Shown in pieces: positions 52,301-64,000 of a DNA stretch of 64,000 nt (positions are counted from its first letter, which is position 1; the number at the start of each line of letters is the position of its first letter). This DNA comes from Pogona vitticeps (Eukaryota > Chordata > Lepidosauria > Squamata > Agamidae). Under the pieces are notes generated by a model. The model was not told the DNA's origin. It saw only the letters and a program-made list of their open reading frames with translations, and ran no database searches. Position numbers and translations under genes: made by a program. The stretch is taken from contig NC_135791.1 of the NCBI RefSeq assembly GCF_051106095.1, positions 7,609,001-7,673,000 of the forward strand, in the 5' to 3' direction.

Positions 52301-54630
52301 AGCCTTCACTCACTAGTTAAGATCTCAGAGGACTCAGTAGCCCACGTTGTGATGTTTCTAGCACAGTATCTATACTAGTGGATATTGAAGTTATGGGGGG
52401 AAAGTACTGTGCCACTACTTGCACCATCAAATCAACCTGATTAGAAATGGAGTGAGTTTGATTTTCATGATGTTTCTTTTGTGTGTAGTTTTAAAAGATG
52501 AAAACTAGTAGCGAAACACAAAAGTGTAAAAATCTTTTAATGGGTTTACATCCACTGTAACAACAGGATTTGTTTTTTAGCTAAACTGAAGCTAAAGGAT
52601 AATAATAGGGAAATAAAGCAAAATTAATTGAGAAGTGAAGAGCTGGCTGAGCTTAAAATGTGAGAATCACTTTTTTTTAAGGTGTGTTGAATGGGGGGCA
52701 GGAATCAGAAGAGGCTCAGATCAAACAAAAGCCAATTTTGGTTGCAATTTGTATTTTGGTTCATTGACTCCAGCATTTCCCAAGCTGGTGGTGATAACCA
52801 TGTTGATTAGTGATGATGGAAATTGTAATTAAATGCATCTGAAAGACACAGATGTCATATTGGTAAGGCACTTCTATGACCTAATATATCATTCTCCCCC
52901 CCCCCTTTTTTTTTTTTTAATTCTAGAAAGCCAAAGATTTATACATGGAAGAAAGGAAGTGGCAGCAGATGGAAAAAGACAAAGCCTGTGTGTTGGAGAA
53001 GCTGAAAGAGGAAGGGTCTACAGCCTGTGCAGATATTCAGAGACGGCGGGTACTCTTACAGGAATTAAGAGCTCAGCGAGAGGAGAGAATCCAGGGGTTT
53101 TTGGAGGCCCTGGAGAACAAAAGAATGGACTTCTTAGAAAAATTGGCTGTGGTATCTGCGTGACAAGAAAGAGTTTGTAGGACTGAGCATAGATGGAGGA
53201 GGGCAGGGAGCCAGAAGGACCTGAGTGAAGTCACAAATGCTTTAGCTGCTGCCTAGAGGGATTAACTTGACCATGGGAATATAAGTTTTGTATGTGTGTT
53301 CTTTGTAAACATATACCAAGACTTGACTTGGATTTGAGGAACCTGCAAGTCTTTAAATATTGGTGGACAACTGCTCCCAGTATCCCTAAACTTTTGACAT
53401 GCCAACTGGCGCTGATGGGTATCTGAATCCAACAACATGGGCCATGCGTTCTCCACCTGTGCTTTACCTCCTTTATATGTCTGGTTATTATCCAATCTGT
53501 GGTTGGGAGTATGACAACTGAAATAAGTCTATGCTTCCTTAGTTGACTGTTGGTTAAAGCTAACAGAACAAAATATATTTTGGTATGGAATTAGTTCTTA
53601 AAACAGACAGCCTTAAATTTTATGTACGTACAAAGGTTTGTGCATGCAGTAGGGCTTTCATTCAACCTTATCAAATGGCAGCATTTTTGTATTAGGGTCA
53701 AGAAATTCCCTAGCATTCTATATACCCAAGTGCAACACCATGCAGGAAGCTCCTATTGAGAGAATGACAAGACCCTGTTGTATGCACACAAGGAAAATGC
53801 ATGTTTTGAAAGAGACCATCACCTTCTAAAGAACATTATCTTTGTTCTCAATTAATGTAGAAATGTAGTAGTGAAATCCTGTTGCTTAGCACAAGCCAAA
53901 TAGGAACTTTTGGTCTGTCCCTTTCTGATTTAAAAAAAAGCAGCCCATTGTGATTTTTGGGGTACATGTGAATACACACCAAGCTAGCATGCACATGTAC
54001 CTTCCAGAGTCATGGCAGGGAGGAATTAACTGAAAGTTACCATTTGGCTTATACTAAAGAACAGGATTTGAGCCACTGGTTTGTTTTTCATTCCTATGTT
54101 CTTTGAATGAAATGATAGAAACATGCCAGTTTGAAAGACCAGGGTGCCTCTGTATGTACACAACACAAAAGCATGTGAAGTTTCAGTGGCTTCAGAAGAT
54201 TAGGAGAATATTCCTTCTGTTTGGCTCCATGTGTGTTTCAGAGCTCTGGACAGGCATGCTAAACATAATTTAAGTTCTTCAAGACGTATTTAATACAACA
54301 TCCTCTCTTGGGGTTTTGAAGATACTGTTTCACTTCTGGATGGCTGTCTTGAATGAGGCAAGTTCAGTGGCACTACAAGACATCCCCTTTTTAAAAAAAT
54401 GGCACTTAAACTCTACATTCTGGATACAGCCGTGAAGATGAGGATGTCTATGAACAAAACATGTTTGTCACAGATATATTTTTAAAAGTTTCTATTCTAA
54501 GGGAGTCCAAAGACGTGTCGCTTCATGGTCATTTTCTGGTGTTTCATTCTGAAAAGATGAGGATGAAATTACTTCTCGATGCACATTACTATGAAATATT
54601 GATGACCAATAAATGATAGAAACTTTGGTC
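31080..54630 (+). CDS. DHDDS: DHDDS, dehydrodolichyl diphosphate synthase catalytic subunit (gene span)
   Basis: Non-coding exon 1 ends at 31191 (GCG|GTGAGT). Coding exons: 35283-35345 (exon starts about 35259), 37294-37410, 38313-38455, 39344-39460, 40394-40495, 46090-46204, 49293-49400, 52927-53163. The sum is 1002 nt, 333 residues plus stop. It starts [20 protein letters not shown], then [17 protein letters not shown] (catalytic Asp34, Lys42 kept), [35 protein letters not shown] and a basic helical C terminus ending AVVSA. As a cis-prenyltransferase it pairs with NUS1 at the ER to add isopentenyl units to farnesyl diphosphate, making the dolichol precursor for N-glycosylation. All junctions are GT-AG and in phase. 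The large introns carry the repeats listed separately. Confidence 0.97.
31640..32045 (-). mobile_element. CR1/L2-like LINE 3' region
   Basis: ATTTATTTATTTACTTAGC, AAGCCAAGGCAGCTTACATC, A-rich repeats, then CCAGTGGGAGGGAGTTCCG match the antisense 3' portion of a reptile LINE. It is degenerate and lies in DHDDS intron 1. Confidence 0.5.
32046..34111. other. DHDDS intron 1, unassigned part
   Basis: No exon, RNA or clear repeat recognised. Open frames are short and show no domain. Confidence 0.4.
34126..34259 (-). mobile_element. BovB LINE 3' end, 134 bp, with 14-bp TSD
   Basis: The minus strand carries only the last 134 bases of BovB. AACAGACAAGCATT at 34112-34125 and 34260-34273 is a perfect target-site duplication, so this severe 5' truncation happened at insertion. 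Confidence 0.93.
34878..35000. mobile_element. Probable old hAT-like MITE
   Basis: CTGTTCCACAACCTTGGGCCCTCCAG with inner self-complementary modules (CAACACATCTGA) resembles the CCTTGGG/TCCAGATGTT class seen at 10084 and 44300. Edges are unclear. Confidence 0.35.
35590..35965. repeat. AT-rich block, probable old interspersed repeat
   Basis: This stretch of DHDDS intron 2 is strongly AT-rich and looks like an antisense LINE remnant in composition (TTCCAATTTTTAGTTATAAT, AATCTTGCTGCACAAAC), but I could not assign a family. Confidence 0.3.
36786..37160. mobile_element. Pogo/Tigger-like MITE, copy B
   Basis: CAGTGGTGCCTCACTTAACG at the left and CGCTATGTGGGGCACCACTG at the right, with TA on each side. 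The interior is CpG-rich with three AAAATGGCCG motifs and an internal mirrored ATAGCG module. It is 134 bp upstream of DHDDS coding exon 2 (37294). Confidence 0.85.
37690..37948 (-). mobile_element. tRNA-derived SINE, second family
   Basis: The minus strand begins GGCCTCGTGGCACAGTGGTT (A box) and GGGGTTCAATCCCAGG (B box). It continues with GCTCAAGGTTGACTCAGCC and TCCGAGGTCGGTAAAATGAG, and ends with an L2/CR1-like GGGCGGTTTACAAG-type region and an A/G-rich tail. It is in DHDDS intron 3. Confidence 0.75.
39486..39739. mobile_element. hAT-like MITE with 8-bp TSD in DHDDS intron 5
   Basis: Inverted ends (AGAGATGAGC.. and ..CATTCCCATCTCT) extend inward with GGTTTGGCC / GCCAAACC and CCCAGCTTCCC / GGGAAGCTGGG. 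TCATTTTT occurs at 39478-39485 and 39740-39747. The 8-bp duplication fits hAT. It lies just 25 bp inside the donor of the exon ending at 39460. Confidence 0.75.
41371..41625 (-). mobile_element. BovB LINE 3' end fragment
   Basis: The minus strand carries the last about 255 bases of BovB, recognisable by TGGGGTCACAAAGAGTTGG and the conserved CATGAGAAGAGAAGACTCCC block. I found no clear target-site duplication. It is in DHDDS intron 6. Confidence 0.85.
41836..41997. mobile_element. Imperfect inverted-repeat element
   Basis: CCTATTGTGAGAGTCATGAC..AATTCCC at the left is mirrored by GGGAATTTCTTGTGACTCCC..TAATAGG at the right. It is about 160 bp and non-coding, probably an old MITE of unknown family. 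Confidence 0.45.
42360..44200 (+). mobile_element. DIRS-like retrotransposon fossil (5' end and gag-like region)
   Basis: The left end has TTCTTCATGGTCTCTGTGAA then TCACACATATAGG, typical of DIRS-like terminal repeats in reptiles. Downstream, around 42720-42840, lies a gag-type zinc motif region ([14 protein letters not shown]). A Ser/Lys-rich stretch follows. It is broken, with many breaks, and lacks a recognisable reverse transcriptase or recombinase. It looks old and is in DHDDS intron 6. Confidence 0.5.
44300..44412. mobile_element. hAT-like foldback MITE
   Basis: AAATGTTCTTGGACTAAAAC and GTTGTAGTCCAAGAACATCT are inverted arms around a centre with GGCCAGGATTTC. Same family as 10084-10219. 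The outer right terminus is eroded. Confidence 0.65.
44590..44662 (+). mobile_element. LINE/SINE 3' terminus with AATA tail
   Basis: GATAGCCGCCTAGAGTGGGC..AGGCGGGGTATAAATC followed by AAATAAAATAAATAAA is a typical L2/CR1-derived 3' end. Confidence 0.5.
44786..45425. mobile_element. DIRS-like fossil with inverted ends, split by a SINE
   Basis: TTATCTGTAACTGTAGTTCT at the left is mirrored by AACTACAGTTACAGGTTAGT at the right, and GTGAATTCACA-like modules follow inward on both sides. This is the terminal-repeat sequence of a DIRS-like element, with almost no interior. It is broken and non-coding. A Sauria SINE (44932-45273) sits inside it and is therefore younger. Confidence 0.6.
44932..45273 (+). 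mobile_element. Sauria-type SINE, full length, nested in DIRS-like fossil
   Basis: It runs from GGGACGTGGTGGTGCTGCGG to the AACCTTTACCTTTTT tail, with B-box-like GATCGAATCC. Its 3' body AGAGTCAAACACAACTGGAC resembles the BovB end. TATAGGGTGGG is repeated at 44916-44926 and 45274-45284, an 11-bp target-site duplication. Confidence 0.92.
45460..45720. repeat. Probable LINE-derived 3' UTR remnant
   Basis: AACTTCTTCACCCAGCGCAT and TACAAAATGTGGTG resemble the widespread amniote CR1/L3 3' UTR phrase. Weak match, family uncertain. Confidence 0.35.
46526..46948. mobile_element. Pogo/Tigger-like MITE, copy C
   Basis: CAATGGTGCCCCGCAATACG at the left and CGTCTAGTGGGGCACCACTG at the right, with TA flanks. 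Repeated CTTGCGAA and TTTTGCGAAGCG modules occur in the interior. It starts 321 bp after DHDDS exon 46090-46204. Confidence 0.83.
48022..48447. mobile_element. Pogo/Tigger-like MITE, copy D
   Basis: CAGTGGTGCCCCACTTGACG at the left and TCATCAAGCAGAGCACCACTG-like right end, with TA flanks. GATCGCAAAACGATGG modules and two AAAATGGCT motifs are inside. DHDDS intron 7. Confidence 0.83.
48606..48675. repeat. Short hairpin-forming repeat
   Basis: TTCCCAGAATCCC and GGGATTGTGGGAA are imperfect inverted arms around a short centre, like the core of old hAT MITEs in this window. Low certainty. Confidence 0.35.
48828..48895 (-). mobile_element. CR1/L2-like LINE 3' fragment
   Basis: TATTTATTTATATAAAATAT, then TTTATCCTGTCTTTCTCC and GGACCCAAGGTGAC, is the antisense LINE 3' signature. 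Very short. Confidence 0.4.
49728..50427. mobile_element. Pogo/Tigger-like MITE, copy E, 700-bp foldback
   Basis: CAGTGGTGCCTCGCACAACG at the left and CGTTGTGTGAGGCACCACTG at the right, TA on both sides. The interior is a near-perfect palindrome: arms about 49851-50012 and 50026-50186 around a 13-nt loop. ACAACGATG and CCTATGGGGATTTTCAC modules flank it. No transposase. DHDDS intron 8. Confidence 0.9.
50767..51250 (+). mobile_element. 5'-truncated BovB LINE with 13-bp TSD
   Basis: The plus strand encodes the BovB C-terminal region ([58 protein letters not shown]) and ends AGTCGGACATGACTAAACAA. GTTAAGCCTCAAA is exact at 50754-50766 and 51251-51263. This is the only plus-strand BovB here. Confidence 0.93.
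53164..54630 (+). other. DHDDS: DHDDS 3' UTR
   Basis: This is non-coding sequence after the TGA at 53161-53163, up to the first good poly(A) signal at 54608. No repeat or RNA gene recognised inside. The true transcript end is inferred. Confidence 0.65.
54608..54613 (+). terminator. DHDDS: Candidate DHDDS poly(A) signal AATAAA
   Basis: AATAAA in CCAATAAATGATAG, followed about 20-35 bases on by a T/G-rich stretch (GGTCTTTCACTGCAGTTTTT), a usual downstream element. Confidence 0.6.
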
Positions 54631-54649
54631 TTTCACTGCAGTTTTTTCT

Positions 54650-57600
54650 GATATTCCAAAGGTGCGCTTCCAGATATCTTGACCCCAAGCTTGTTGTCTG
54701 CATTCAGGTAATCAGAGTGGTCTCTTCACTGTGTTTATTTTATATAAGAAGTATTGCCAGCAGAAGAGCAGGCTCCCTTGTGATATTGCCCTGACTCTGG
54801 GTTGTTCTCTGACACACATTTGCCTGGTGCCAAGATTGCTTTTTTTTAAGCTGCATGGTCAAAATATCTCCTTATTTGCACAAATATTTTAGAAATATGT
54901 CAAAAATACAGAATTATATAATTTGAATTTGTATTTTCAGTGTTGACTACCAGTTTTGAGCTTGTGTTGATTTTATCTTTTAGATTAAGATTTCTTTGAT
55001 CCAAATTCACTCTCAAATCTTTGTGGGATGAAGTTGTACTATAATTTTTATTTTAAAATGTATATGTAGAATAGAACTATGCTTCTGACCATGGTCAGGT
55101 TTCTATATTATATAACTTCTTTAAAAAAATCAAATATTAACCATTTTCTTGGTTTGATTCTATGACTGAAATCCCATTTGTCTATGTATATCATAACATG
55201 CCTGCATAATGTGCTCAATGTTATGCCCTAGCAGCCGATTATGCAAAGTGCCTGCAGAAATGCTGTATGAATAGCACTCCTTCTTTGGTGTGACTGGATC
55301 TACCAAGTGTGTAACATTAGGTTACTCAATAGGATTCCAGCCAAGGTGCTGGTTGACTTCTACGTTTATAAGATCTTCATGGCTTGGAACTAGAATATCT
55401 AAAGGATTCTCTATGCTAGGGTGATGAACCTTTGACACCCCAGATTTTGGGCACTGCAAACTCCCAGAGTCCTTTATCAATGGCAGTATAGACTGGGGAT
55501 TTGGGGAATTGAGATCCAAAAAACTCTGGAGTACCAGAGGTTTATCACCCCTGCTGTATGCTTATATGATCCTGCCCAGTAACAAAAAACACTAGGACAT
55601 GACCACTTGCATGCTCACTCCCTAAGATTTTGTGTTTGGTGCTCTGAGCACGGAATCATTTCATTGGATCCTGTCAATATATCATTTTTATTGTAATGTT
55701 CACTGTCACTTACTACTTCCATGTGTACGGTATGTTTGTTTGTTTTTTCCTGCTATCGTGGCTTTAGTTCTTTGCTGCTGTTATCAGGCTTGGGTAACTT
55801 AAATTTTGAACTAAAAAGGTTCAGTATCCACAACCTTACACACATATTATGCCCACAGCAAGCTATTTTAAGGTCTGTAATTTTTAACTTGACTAAACAG
55901 ACTTAGAGTATGTGCATGTCTATTTAAATATCTGGAATTGATCACACTGAGAGAATAGCTAGGTTCAATGTTGGTTCTCTTGTGGTTACACTAGTGTTCC
56001 TGGAGAATGACAGCAATAGACCAATTTGTATTCTTCTAAGCTATATGCTATACTGTAGTTTGGGGATGGGGAATGTCACGTCTATTTTTTTATTAGAATC
56101 CCAAGGTCTGTGCACCCAAAAGATGTGCAAAATGCATACACTTAAGCTGCAAAGACATCTTAACTTTTTGTATATTACATACAACTATGTCTGTTTTGTA
56201 TCATCTTACTCAGAATTAAGCATAGAGGACCTGATCAAGATACAAACATGGGACTAGAGGTCTTTAACTCTTTCTCCCCTGCTGTGGTCCTATTGTGACT
56301 TTTGCTTACAATTCAATCCTAAGAATTAAGAACGTGTTACATCATTCTGTACATTTTGAGTCCAGGGATGTGCCTTCATTATCAAAACAGAAGTGAGCTC
56401 ATAATCATTTCACAGAAAAATACGGAACAACTTTGGCCGTAATCCTATTGCCAATTTATACTTTTATAAGAGAAAGTGGAAGTCTCGGTAGCAAACTGTT
56501 GTTCATTAGATACTGGCTGCATTCCTCAGTGTGTGTCCACTCAGGCACATACCAATAATTGATTCAGCACTTTGTTAATGGACAACATAATTTGCTGCTA
56601 AGAATTCCACAATTACCCTTACTTGATATCAGCAACAGGTTTTAGGTTAATATGATTAACACTGAAAAGCGGGGAACTGAAAATGTGTTGATTTACTGCA
56701 AAATGCTAAGAGGTCTGTACCATCAGCCTACTCCACGGCTTTAGTTCTGTTTGTGAAATAAGTTAGATTGGTTAGAATTTGGCTGAAATTAAATGGTATA
56801 TTTTCATATCTTGGGTTCTGGTAACTAGCACTTAAGATTAGTTTTTAAGTACCTGATATAGGTATGAATGTATCTTCCAGCCCAATGTAGACTGGAAAGA
56901 ACAAGTAGCCTTCTTCACTACTTTATCTATTGAATATGAAGAAAAGGGACTTGGTGTCATCCTTGAACATTTGCGTCTGGCAACTGAAGTTGGGAACTTA
57001 GCTTTTTATTTCTTCTTTGGTGGAAAAGTACAAATTGAATTATTTTTATCAGTTTGAGCTCTCCAGTGGTGCTATCGTGACAAAATTGTGTTTTGACCAT
57101 TTCAACCTTCTGGTCAATTTCAGCTGGATCAGCCATGGTCTTTGTTATGTTGGGGTCTTTCCTAGACTTTTGTTGTGTTTTTTGGAAAGAAAGGGAAGTA
57201 TATGCTTTGCATGAAGCAGATTATAGGTTCCATTTCTGACCCATGCAGGTATGCCTAGCTGAGATGCTACCAATTTGTCTAGATAATGTTGAGCCAGATG
57301 ACCCAGTTTATGTTGCAAAGTTTTCTGTCTGAAGGAGGAAATGACTGGCTCCTTGAATTCACATTACAGGAAAAGCAGCTGCAACTATGTTGTGGCAGAG
57401 CCTGTGAATTTTGGAGGATGAGAAGCATATGTCAACTTTTCAGAAGGTCGTCGTTTGACCATGTGGGGCAGAAGATGGTTTCTGCGGTGGGGAACTAGGT
57501 GCTTTTTCAGATCAAAGCTTGAGGGCAATTGGTATTCAAAGGGTATAAATAGCTAGAACATCACTAGACTCTTTACAAAATAGGACATTTGAAAGGGAGG
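54650..57600. other. Intergenic DNA between DHDDS and HMGN2
   Basis: No exon or recognised RNA. One probable old hAT-like MITE lies at about 55415-55556 (GGGTGATGAACCTTTGACAC mirrored by GAGGTTTATCACCCC). The rest is AT-rich, unassigned sequence. Confidence 0.5.
55415..55556. mobile_element. Probable old hAT-like MITE
   Basis: GGGTGATGAACCTTTGACAC and the right-hand GGTTTATCACCCCTG are imperfect inverted ends. Inner ACTCCCAGAGTCC-like modules match the class. Eroded. Confidence 0.5.
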
Positions 57601-58665
57601 ACTCTCTGGATTGAGGCTGAAAGGTGGGTGGCCAGGTCTTTGGTTGCCTTGATCCCATTTCCCTCAGAGCTGGCTGTTTCTGCGGGAATCTTTGCTCTGG
57701 GATGAGTGGGGATCGTACCAGTAGAACCAAATGGTGCTGAAAAGGACAGCTCCCCACCTGGACCCTGTCAAGGAAGGAAGAACCTCGGGCCAAAGGAACC
57801 CGACCTGTGCCCTCCTCCCTGCCGCAGTGGCGGGGAGAGGGCCGGCCGGCCGGCCCGCTGCCCCCCCTCCCCGGCCGCCGCCGCCGCCCCGCCATGGGCC
57901 CAGGCCCTGCTAGGCTTGCTCCCGGAGGAGACCCTACTAGCACGTCGTCAAGGTCGAAAAGGAAGGGGGCGCTGTGGGATCGTCCGCGCCTCAGCCAGGA
58001 CCGCGCCTTCTCCTCCCGTGGAGCGCCCGGCGAGGCCACCATCTTCCCCCTCAGCTTTTGCTTGTGGTTTTGAATGGGGCTTGAGGGAGCACCTTTGGGG
58101 CGACGCTGTTCTGCCCTGCCCGTTACGGAGAAAGGCGGGCTCCTTGGGCTGCCCAGGTGCGCCCACCAGGTCCGTCCTTTGCCGACGGGAAGGGCCGCCG
58201 CGCCGTCGCCTTCTCGCAGGCCCAGCGCTGCCAGCCTACGCGGGCTCACCTGGGCGCCAGGGCTAGCGCCTTCGCCATTTTTGGCGGAATACTTTTGCAA
58301 CGCATCCTCCTCCGACCTGAGAGGAGGCGTTTCATTTTTTTTTAACATAACAAGGCGGAGGAGGCATCTAGAACTCCGCTAGGTCCATTTTCTTCCCCTC
58401 ACTGCATATATTATCGAATGAGAGCGTATTTTTATTTTATTTTTCTGGCGCGTCTTGTTGCACGAGAAGAGCCAAAAGGGCATATCTTTATGTTTACTAT
58501 AGGGTTCTGGATCTTTTTATTAAAAAAAATGAGGGAGAGAAATCGGCTCCCAATTCGGAGGACCAAGCAACAGCTTTTACATGGAGGATGGAAGGCGACC
58601 AGTTGCGCGCGCGCCCCCTCCGCGTCTCGCCTCCCCTCGCAGCGCCCGCCCTAGCTGGCCTTCGC

Positions 58666-58759
58666 CACGTGACGCGCACCGTCCAATAGGCACTCGGGGC
58701 GGTGGGGATCCGGCTGGAACCGGTTGGGCCGTGTCCGGCTCTATATAAAACTTTATAAA
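58666..58759 (+). promoter_or_regulatory. HMGN2: HMGN2 core promoter (E-box, CCAAT, TATA)
   Basis: CACGTG at 58666-58671, CCAAT at 58683-58687 and TATATAAA at 58742-58749, with a second TTTATAAA at 58752-58759, are correctly spaced for a start near 58772-58780. CACGTG can bind MYC or USF family proteins, but occupancy is not shown by sequence. Confidence 0.75.
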
Positions 58760-58771
58760 CACCCGATTCAA

Positions 58772-63510
<4,739 letters not shown>

Positions 63511-64000
63511 TTGGACTGTTTTTTTATTAAATAATGTTCACTTGCTCCCTAATACCCTCTTTCAGGTTTACATTGGCAAGTTTAAGCATATCTCAGCCAT
63601 TTCAATACTCAAACTGTGATTGGAGCAAAGGGCTAAGAATTATATTACATAAATAGCAACAAATGCATTTTTAAAAAAATTATGAACCAGTAATACTAAG
63701 TAGTGGGATAGAATATGTAACTATATTTTTATCTCCTTGACAGCTCTGGTATATGGTTTCCCTTAGTGTTCTGGTATATGTAAGCTTCCATATTTTGATT
63801 TGAAGTGGCTCAAAATTTAGATTAATGACCTTTGGGGTAAAAAGTGATAGTATCCCTGACTGCTCCATTTCACTTCTCAAATGTTCCTGCTTGTATCTCA
63901 AGAACCAGTCATCACAATCATAGGTTATCTTTCAATCTTGGCTCCTGTTGTATCCTTTCCCCAGCACTGTGAGTAAGGTTGATTAATAAGCATTTGTGAT
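63511..64000. other. Flank downstream of HMGN2
   Basis: AT-rich sequence with no exon, RNA or repeat I can support. Confidence 0.4.

Noticed and set aside
57536-58348. 270-residue open frame on the minus strand upstream of HMGN2
   Set aside because: It lies in a CpG island with extreme GC content, overlaps open frames on the other strand, and has no recognisable domain or splice context.

Overview
This window looks like nuclear DNA of a squamate reptile (lizard-like). The evidence is intron-bearing vertebrate genes, CpG-island promoters and a squamate-type repeat load: tRNA-derived SINEs of the Sauria type with ACCTTT tails, BovB/RTE LINEs, DIRS-like fossils, many short inverted-repeat DNA transposons and long microsatellites. 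No species can be named from the sequence alone.

Three host genes lie on the plus strand. (1) About 3050-14281 holds a PRDM1/BLIMP1-like gene: a PR domain split over three exons, a long central exon, and five C2H2-type zinc fingers ending in a C2HC finger. (2) About 31080-54630 holds DHDDS, the cis-prenyltransferase catalytic subunit for dolichol synthesis. It has one non-coding and eight coding exons and encodes 333 residues, equal to human DHDDS as I recall it. (3) About 58770-63510 holds HMGN2: six exons, 90 residues, a TATA/CCAAT promoter in a CpG island and a canonical poly(A) signal. DHDDS-HMGN2 is the gene order of human 1p36.11. A PRDM1-like gene beside them is not part of that human interval as I know it. 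Because LIN28A, RPS6KA1 and ARID1A at 1p36 have paralogues on 6q near PRDM1, this gene is probably a whole-genome-duplication sister (ohnolog) of PRDM1 that mammals lost.

Layout: 1-3049 upstream region with two SINEs; 3050-14281 PRDM1-like gene, with a TIR element and a four-part tetranucleotide array in intron 3; 14282-30790 repeat-rich intergenic DNA with several LINEs, including one whose 5' half is inverted relative to its 3' half; 30790-31350 DHDDS CpG island; 31192-52926 DHDDS introns with BovB, SINE, hAT-like, pogo/Tigger-like and DIRS-like insertions; 53164-54630 DHDDS 3' UTR; 54650-57600 quiet intergenic DNA; 57700-59600 HMGN2 CpG island; 58963-62673 HMGN2 coding exons; then 3' UTR and flank.

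The three genes have unrelated jobs (transcriptional repression, dolichol synthesis, chromatin architecture) and form no operon-like unit. The most informative observations are the PRDM1-like paralogue, the exact target-site duplications that date individual insertions, a SINE missing its 3' half yet flanked by a perfect 12-bp duplication, and a 700-bp foldback element with arms of about 160 bp.
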